Part shown: positions 58,894 to 64,000 of the stretch, piece by piece
Position numbering within the stretch: the stretch's first letter is position 1
Layout: each line of letters opens with the position of its first letter
Translations under genes and position numbers: made by a program
Notes under the pieces: model-generated
The model's database searches: none
What the model was told of the DNA's origin: nothing
The model's input: the letters and a program-made list of their open reading frames with translations, nothing else
Source: DASTPP01 sp035762175
GTDB lineage: Bacteria; Myxococcota_A; Polyangia; Polyangiales; Polyangiaceae
Direction: 5' to 3'
DNA: 64,000 nt
NCBI GenBank assembly: GCA_035762175.1
Contig: DASTPP010000020.1
Location: 41,301-105,300 of the forward strand

Positions 58894-60432
58894 ATGGCGG
58901 GCGGGCCCGAGCTGCTGCGCGTGCGGGGCCTCACCAAGCGCTTCGCGGGCGTGACCGCGCTCGACGGGGTCGACCTGACGCTCGCGCGGGGCGAGGTGCA
59001 CTCGCTGGTCGGCGAGAACGGGGCCGGCAAGTCGACGCTCATCAAGATCGTGACGGGGGCCTACGCCCGCGACGGGGGCGCGATCGAGCTCGAGGGCCGG
59101 CCGGTGGCGTTCCGCTCGCCGGCCGAGGCGCAGGCGGCGGGCGTGGTCGCCGTCTACCAAGAGGTCAACCTGCTCGCCTACCGCACGGTGGCCGAGAACA
59201 TCTACCTCGGCCGCGAGCCGCGGCGGTTCGGCCTCGTCGACTGGGGGCGCCTGAACGCCGACGCGGGCGCGCTGCTCGCGCGGCTCGGGCTGCCGGTCGA
59301 CCCGCGCGCGACGCTCGGTAGCCTGAGCATCGCGCTGCGGCAGATGGTGGCGATCGCCCGCGGCGTCTCGCTCGACGCGAAGGTGCTCGTGCTCGACGAG
59401 CCGACGAGCTCGCTGACCGAGCGCGAGGTGGGCACCCTCTTCGAGGTCATCGGCAAGCTGAAGGCCGGGGGCGCGGCGGTGATCTACGTCAGCCACCGCA
59501 TGGACGAGCTCTACGCCGTCTGCGACCGGGTCACGGTCCTGCGCGACGGCAAGCTCGTCGAGACGCGCGCGCTCGCCGGCCTCGACCGGCTCGACCTCGT
59601 CTGCCTCATGCTGGGCAAGCGGCGCGACGAGGTGCGCAAGGGCAGCACGGCCTTCGGCGAGCGGGGCGGGGCCGAGGGGGGCGGCGAGCTCTTGCGCGCC
59701 GAGGGGCTGACGCGCGGCCGCCGGCTGCGGGGCGTCAGCGTGGCGGTCTCGCGCGGCGAGATCGTGGGCATGGCGGGGCTGCTCGGCTCGGGCCGCACCG
59801 AGACCGCGCGCGCCGTCTTCGGCCTCGACCCGCTCGAGGGGGGCGGGGTGCGCCTCGGCGGCCGGCCGCTGGCGCTGCGCTCGCCGCGCGACGCCATCGA
59901 CGCCGGGCTCGCGCTCTTGCCCGAAGACCGCAAGGGCGAGGGCATCGTGCCCGACATGTCCGTCGCCGAGAACCTGACCCTCGCCGCCCTGCCGGGCCTG
60001 ACGAAGCTGGGCATCGTCTCGCGCGCCCGGCAGCGCGAGATCGTCGAGCGTTTCATGCGGCGGCTCTCGATCAAGGCCTACGGCCCCGAGCAGAAGATTC
60101 GCGAGCTGTCGGGCGGCAACCAGCAGAAGGTGCTGCTCGCCCGCTGGCTCTGCCGTGACCCCAAGCTCTTGATTCTCGACGAGCCGACGCGCGGCATCGA
60201 CATCGGGGCCAAGGGCGACATCCAGGCGCTCATTCGCGAGCTTGCCCGCGCCGGGCTCGGGGTGCTGATGATCTCGTCCGAGCTCGAAGAGATCGTCGAG
60301 GGCAGCGACCGGGTGGTGGTCCTGCGCGACGGGCAGGTCGCCGCCGAGCTGCGGGGCGAGGCCATGACGCAGGACGCGATCTTGCGCGCCATGGCGGGCG
60401 GCGAGGGCGCGGCCGAAGGGGGGGCGTCGTGA
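58894..60432 (+). CDS. ytfR: Furanose ABC transporter ATPase (YtfR-like)
   Basis: A 512-aa double ATPase. Domain 1: Walker A GENGAGKSTLIKI, the reduced signature LSIALRQMVAIARG, Walker B VLVLDEPTSSL. Domain 2: degenerate P-loop GLLGSGRTETARA, signature LSGGNQQKVLLARW, Walker B LLILDEPTRGID. It hydrolyses ATP to drive import through YtfT/YjfF. It starts 3 bases after the ytfQ stop and overlaps the next gene by 4 bases (GTGA at 60429-60432). It is complete, unlike the RbsA-like fragment at the left edge. Confidence 0.94.
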   Translation: MAGGPELLRVRGLTKRFAGVTALDGVDLTLARGEVHSLVGENGAGKSTLIKIVTGAYARDGGAIELEGRPVAFRSPAEAQAAGVVAVYQEVNLLAYRTVAENIYLGREPRRFGLVDWGRLNADAGALLARLGLPVDPRATLGSLSIALRQMVAIARGVSLDAKVLVLDEPTSSLTEREVGTLFEVIGKLKAGGAAVIYVSHRMDELYAVCDRVTVLRDGKLVETRALAGLDRLDLVCLMLGKRRDEVRKGSTAFGERGGAEGGGELLRAEGLTRGRRLRGVSVAVSRGEIVGMAGLLGSGRTETARAVFGLDPLEGGGVRLGGRPLALRSPRDAIDAGLALLPEDRKGEGIVPDMSVAENLTLAALPGLTKLGIVSRARQREIVERFMRRLSIKAYGPEQKIRELSGGNQQKVLLARWLCRDPKLLILDEPTRGIDIGAKGDIQALIRELARAGLGVLMISSELEEIVEGSDRVVVLRDGQVAAELRGEAMTQDAILRAMAGGEGAAEGGAS

Positions 60433-61418
60433 CGCCGACCGCGCCCGACGCGACGCCGGGGGCGGGGGGGGCCGAGGCGCGCCCGGCCCGGGGGCGGCCC
60501 CGCGCCGCCTTCGGCCCGGCCTACGGCGCGCTCGTCGCGCTCGCGCTGCTGGTCGCGGCGAACGCGGCCTTCACGCCGAACTTCGCGAGCGCCAGCAACC
60601 TGTGGAACGTCCTGCTCCAGGTCTCGAGCACGGTGCTCGTCGCGGTCGGCATGACGCTGGTCGTCGCGACCGGCGGCATCGACCTGTCGGTCGGCTCGGT
60701 CATGGCCGTCGCCTCGGCGGTCGGGGCGAGCCTGCTCGACCGGGGCGCGGGCGCGGCCGTCGCCGCGGGGCTGCTCGCGGGGCTCGCCGCCGGCGCGCTG
60801 AACGGGGCGCTCATCGGCGCGTTCCGCATTCAGCCCTTCATCGTGACCCTGGCGCTGCTCATCACCGGGCGCGGCGTCGCGCAGGTGATCAGCGACGGCA
60901 AGCTCATCGCCTTCCGCAACCCCGCCTTCGAGGCCCTCGGCCGCGGCCGCCTCGGCCCCGTGCCCGCGCAGGCGCTCATCATGGCGGCCGTCGTCGGGGC
61001 CGCGCTCGCGGCCGTGCGGGCGACGAGCTTCGGCCGCTACGTGATCGCGCTCGGGGGCAACGAGAAGGCCGCGCGCCTGGCCGGCGTGCCGACGGGCCCC
61101 ACCAAGGTCGTGGTCTACGCCCTGAGCGGGGCGCTCGCGGGGCTCGCCGGGCTCATCGAGACGGCCCGCCTCGGGGCGAGTGACGCGGCCAAGGTGGGGC
61201 TCACGATGGAGCTCGACGCCATCGCCGCCGTCGTCGTCGGCGGCACGCCCCTCACCGGCGGGCGCGCCTCGGTCGGGGGCACCGTGATCGGCGCGCTCAT
61301 CATGCAAGTCATCACGACGAGCTTCAACATGCGCCTCGTGCCCTTCTCGTGGTCGCTCGTGCTCAAGGCGGCCATCATCCTCGTCGCCGTGTACGTCCAG
61401 CGGCCCAAGCTGGCCTGA
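60429..61418 (+). CDS. ytfT: Furanose ABC transporter permease (YtfT-like)
   Basis: A 329-aa inner-membrane permease of the RbsC/BPD_transp_2 family with about nine hydrophobic segments. Landmarks are TLVVATGGIDLSVGSVMAVA, FRIQPFIVTLALLITGRG, YVIALGGNEKAARLAGVPTG, YALSGALAGLAGLIETARLG and GTPLTGGRASVGGTVIGALI. The start is GTG 60429 inside the stop codon of ytfR. It pairs with the second permease gene 14 bases downstream to form the channel. Confidence 0.93.
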   Translation: MTPTAPDATPGAGGAEARPARGRPRAAFGPAYGALVALALLVAANAAFTPNFASASNLWNVLLQVSSTVLVAVGMTLVVATGGIDLSVGSVMAVASAVGASLLDRGAGAAVAAGLLAGLAAGALNGALIGAFRIQPFIVTLALLITGRGVAQVISDGKLIAFRNPAFEALGRGRLGPVPAQALIMAAVVGAALAAVRATSFGRYVIALGGNEKAARLAGVPTGPTKVVVYALSGALAGLAGLIETARLGASDAAKVGLTMELDAIAAVVVGGTPLTGGRASVGGTVIGALIMQVITTSFNMRLVPFSWSLVLKAAIILVAVYVQRPKLA

Positions 61419-61432
61419 GCCGAGCGCACCCC

Positions 61433-62398
61433 ATGAAGGCCCCCCGCCTCGCCGCCCTCCTGCGCCAGGAGGGCGCCCCCCTCGCCCTCGTCGCCGTCTG
61501 CGTCTTCGCCTCGCTGCGCTACGACGCCTTCCTGACGCCCGAGAACCTGCTCAACGTCTTGCGGCAGAACAGCATGCCGGGCCTCGTCGCGCTCGGCATG
61601 ACCTTCGTCATTCTCACCGGCGGCATCGACCTGTCGGTCGGCTCGCTCGTCGCCGTCGCCGGCGTGCTCGCGGCGAACCTCGCGGGCCGCGGCACCGCCC
61701 CCGCCCTCGCCGCCGGGGTGGGGGCGGCCGCGCTGCTCGGCCTCGTCAACGGCGTCGTCATCGCCAAGGCCCGCGTACAGCCCTTCATCACCACGCTGGC
61801 GATGATGATCGCCGCGCGCGGCCTGGCGCTCGCCGCCACGGGCGAGCAGTCGGTGCGCGTCGACCGCCTGTCCGAGGGCTTCCCGTGGCTCGGCCGCGGC
61901 CTCATCGGCCCGGTGCCGGTGCCGGTCGTCGTGCTCGCCTTGGCCTTCGGGCTCGGGTGGCTGGTGCTCGGGCACACCCGCTTCGGCCGCCACGTCTACG
62001 CCCTCGGCGACAACGAAGACGCGGCGCGGCTCATGGGCCTGAACGTCGCGTCGGTGACGATCGGCGTCTACGCCCTGAGCGGCGCGCTCGCCGGGCTCGC
62101 GGGCGTGCTGCTCGCCTCGCGGCTCGGCGCCGGGCAGCCGGTCGCGGGCACCGGCTGGGAGCTCGACGCCATCGCCTCGGTCGTGGTCGGCGGCACGCTG
62201 CTGACCGGCGGCCAGGGCGGCGCGGGCTCGACCCTGGTCGGGGTGCTGCTGCTCGGCGTGCTCTTCAACCTCTTCAACCTCGAGGGCACCATCAGCCCCT
62301 GGTGGCAGTGGGTGCTGCGGGGCCTGTTCTTGCTCGTGGTCGTGGTCGTGCAGAGCCGCCTCGGCGCCCGGCGGGCGGCGGCGGCCGCGACCGCCTGA
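61433..62398 (+). CDS. yjfF: Furanose ABC transporter permease (YjfF-like)
   Basis: A 321-aa permease of the same family as the preceding gene (TFVILTGGIDLSVGSLVAVA, ARVQPFITTLAMMIAARGLA, HVYALGDNEDAARLMGLNV, GELLTGG-like GGTLLTGGQGGAGST). Two permeases after one ATPase is the YtfT/YjfF arrangement, distinct from ribose-type systems. ATG 61433. The operon ends with the perfect palindrome GCCCGCCGGCGGGC at about 62400-62413, before the convergent glycosidase gene. Confidence 0.93.
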   Translation: MKAPRLAALLRQEGAPLALVAVCVFASLRYDAFLTPENLLNVLRQNSMPGLVALGMTFVILTGGIDLSVGSLVAVAGVLAANLAGRGTAPALAAGVGAAALLGLVNGVVIAKARVQPFITTLAMMIAARGLALAATGEQSVRVDRLSEGFPWLGRGLIGPVPVPVVVLALAFGLGWLVLGHTRFGRHVYALGDNEDAARLMGLNVASVTIGVYALSGALAGLAGVLLASRLGAGQPVAGTGWELDAIASVVVGGTLLTGGQGGAGSTLVGVLLLGVLFNLFNLEGTISPWWQWVLRGLFLLVVVVVQSRLGARRAAAAATA

Positions 62399-62425
62399 GC
62401 CCGCCGGCGGGCGCGGCCGCCGGCC

Positions 62426-64000
62426 TCAGTAGGACGGCTGCGTCATGCGGAACGACGCGAAGGTCGCCGCGCTCGTGTCGGGGCCCTTGGCGAAGATGGA
62501 GGCGCGCACGCCGCGGTCCCAGGGGGGCAGGTCGGGGCCGAGCTCCGAGTCGACGACCCCGCCGACGGGCGTCCAGGACGCGCCGCCGTCGGCGCTGATC
62601 GAGAACTGAAAGAAGTGCCCGTTCGAGGCCCGCATACGCACCCGCACCGCGTCGGGCGACTCGACCTGGGCCTTGGCCTCGCTGGTGGCGTTCGCCAGCC
62701 GGAAGACCACCGCCTGCCCGCCGCCGATCGCGAGGCCCACGGCGTTGTTGCCGTCGCCGAAGGCCGCGACCCCCGCGTTCGCCTGCGGGCCGAGCGCCAG
62801 GTCGACCGTCACCTCGTAGTCGCCCCGCAAGGTCGGCCAGCCGAGCACGGCGCCGAGGTGGGCGTCGACGCCCTCGGGCAGCGCCTTGAGCACGAGGCGC
62901 CCGCCGTCGCTCGCGTCGATCGTGGCCTGCGGCGGGGGCGTCGCCACCGGCCACTGCCAGGTCGGGTCGAGCGCGGCGCCCGTGAACTCGTCGACGACCT
63001 CGGCCGGCCAGGGGTTCTGGGCCGCGATGGGCGCGTCGGCGACGACGCTCGGCCCCTGGCCCCCGTTGATGCTCGGCCACCCGTCGTCGCCGAACACGAC
63101 CTCGTCGAGCACGCCCTGCCGCCCGACGAAGACCGTGTCTTCGGCGTGGTACGCGTGGTAGAGCAGGTAATACCGCCCCGCGCCGTCGTCGACGATGCTG
63201 CCGTGGCCGGGGCACTTCCAGACGTCGTTGCCCGAGTGAATGGGGTTCGCGGGGTTCTTCTGCCAGGGGCCGAGCAGGCTCGTCGCCCGGGCGACGCCCA
63301 TCGCGTAGCTGCAGCCCTTGCCGCAGCAGCCGGCGGCCGAATAGAGGGCGTAAAAGTAGCCGCCGTGGCGCATCACGAAGGGGCCCTCGACGAGGTTCGC
63401 CTCCCACGAGGGGTCGTTCTGGAAGAGCTTGGTCGGCGCGCCGATGAGCTGCAGCCCGTCCTCGGACAGGGGCTGCGCCCAGATGGGCGTCGGCTGCCCG
63501 ACGCTGTTGCCGTCTTCTTTCCACAAGAGGTAGCGCGTCCCGTTCTCGTCCCGGATCGGGAAGCCGTCGATCGAGCCGACGTCTTGGCAGACGAGCGGGC
63601 CGTGGTCGGCCCAGGGGCCGAGCGGACTGTCGGCGGTGGCCACGGCGACGCAGAGGGGGCCGCTGGGCTTCTGCCCGGTGTAATACATATAGTACTTGCC
63701 GTTGTCGACGCTGATCTCGGGCGCCCAGAAGTACCCCCGGGCCCAGGCCGGCTTCTGCGAGAACGTGGTGCCCACCCGCTGCCAGTTGACCAGATCGGTC
63801 GAGTGCAAAATCGGGAAGGGCGCGCCCCAGTCGGACGTCGTCGCCGTCGCCCAGTAGTCGCCGCCGACGCGAATGATCGACGGGTCGGGGAAGTCGCCCG
63901 GGATGACCGGGTTCATGTACTGCGCCCGCCCCCCGCCGCCGCCGCCCGCCGAGCCGCCCGCGCCGGCCGAGCCGGCTGCGCCGCCCGCGCCGGCCGAGCC
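62426..64000 (-). CDS. GH43-family glycosidase lipoprotein, 5' end beyond the window
   Basis: At least 524 residues; the frame is open to the right edge, so the signal peptide lies outside. The edge encodes a Gly/Ser/Ala linker (GSAGAGG repeats). The GH43 catalytic domain (five-bladed propeller) follows: DFPDPSIIRVGGDYW has the general base Asp, DVGSIDGFPIRDENG the second Asp and NLVEGPFVMR the general acid Glu. A C-terminal beta-sandwich (about residues 350 to end from the Met at 63916) shows VDEFTGAALDPTWQWP. GH43 enzymes cleave alpha-L-arabinofuranosides, arabinan or xylosides. The convergent furanose importer suggests it releases the furanose that the importer takes up. Confidence 0.9.
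   Translation of the reverse strand, partial: GSAGAGGAAGSAGAGGSAGGGGGGRAQYMNPVIPGDFPDPSIIRVGGDYWATATTSDWGAPFPILHSTDLVNWQRVGTTFSQKPAWARGYFWAPEISVDNGKYYMYYTGQKPSGPLCVAVATADSPLGPWADHGPLVCQDVGSIDGFPIRDENGTRYLLWKEDGNSVGQPTPIWAQPLSEDGLQLIGAPTKLFQNDPSWEANLVEGPFVMRHGGYFYALYSAAGCCGKGCSYAMGVARATSLLGPWQKNPANPIHSGNDVWKCPGHGSIVDDGAGRYYLLYHAYHAEDTVFVGRQGVLDEVVFGDDGWPSINGGQGPSVVADAPIAAQNPWPAEVVDEFTGAALDPTWQWPVATPPPQATIDASDGGRLVLKALPEGVDAHLGAVLGWPTLRGDYEVTVDLALGPQANAGVAAFGDGNNAVGLAIGGGQAVVFRLANATSEAKAQVESPDAVRVRMRASNGHFFQFSISADGGASWTPVGGVVDSELGPDLPPWDRGVRASIFAKGPDTSAATFASFRMTQPSY

Overview
The window is high-GC DNA (mostly 70% or more by eye) that reads like a predatory or soil myxobacterium (Myxococcota, probably Polyangia or a relative). 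This is inferred from secreted lipoproteins with long Gly/Ser linkers of the SAGAGG type, many caspase/CHAT/STAND/TIR proteins, a hybrid histidine kinase with a long Pro-rich linker, and short intergenic spaces with leaderless-looking starts. No rRNA or phage structural module is visible. One tRNA gene, tRNA-Pro(TGG), lies at 2524-2597.

Layout. 1-2.4 kb: an edge-truncated sugar ABC ATPase fused in frame to a CstA that lacks its N-terminus, either a chimeric join or a real gene fusion. 2.5-17 kb: mostly ordinary chromosomal genes (tRNA-Pro, hybrid kinase, trpS, dienelactone hydrolase, DUF2752 and DUF4190 proteins, alpha/beta hydrolase, hemerythrin, F420-type reductase, zinc-ribbon protein, di-heme peroxidase). 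17-26 kb: an accessory stretch with tandem repeats, three kinds of transposase scar, a clan-CD peptidase coupled to a frameshifted PDZ-thioredoxin gene, and a probable defence island: a NACHT NTPase convergent with, and overlapping, a Septu-like ATPase/HNH pair. 26-30 kb: lipoproteins and decayed genes. 30-37 kb: a TIR-nSTAND-TPR protein and a caspase-TIR fusion separated by IS66 remains. 37-46 kb: a kelch lipoprotein, a partly duplicated small-gene locus, a lower-GC diiron-oxygenase-like gene, a possible group II intron remnant, and a CHAT protease/lamin-tail pair. 46-54 kb: a secreted neprosin-like protease, an array of CTAG-bounded hairpins, an exported aldolase-like protein, a large inverted repeat with an IS5 scar, an ABC-type binding lipoprotein, and an operon for a glycine-zipper protein plus a Cys-rich protein. 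54-57.5 kb: a VOC protein and a TetR gene divergent from a VTT-domain membrane protein/MBL-fold pair. 57.9-64 kb: a complete YtfQRT-YjfF-type furanose ABC importer next to a GH43 arabinan/xylan-type lipoprotein that runs off the right edge.

How the genes fit together. The strongest functional units are the furanose importer with its GH43 enzyme, and two immunity or cell-death clusters (NACHT plus Septu at 21-26 kb; TIR-STAND and caspase-TIR at 30-36.4 kb). The CHAT protease with a lamin-tail partner at 43-46 kb may be a third. All three sit among insertion-sequence scars and small inverted-repeat elements, as expected of a recombining accessory region. Two genes are broken at runs of exactly six C where seven would restore the frame, so sequencing error should be excluded before either is called a pseudogene. 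All assignments come from reading the sequence; no database search was run.
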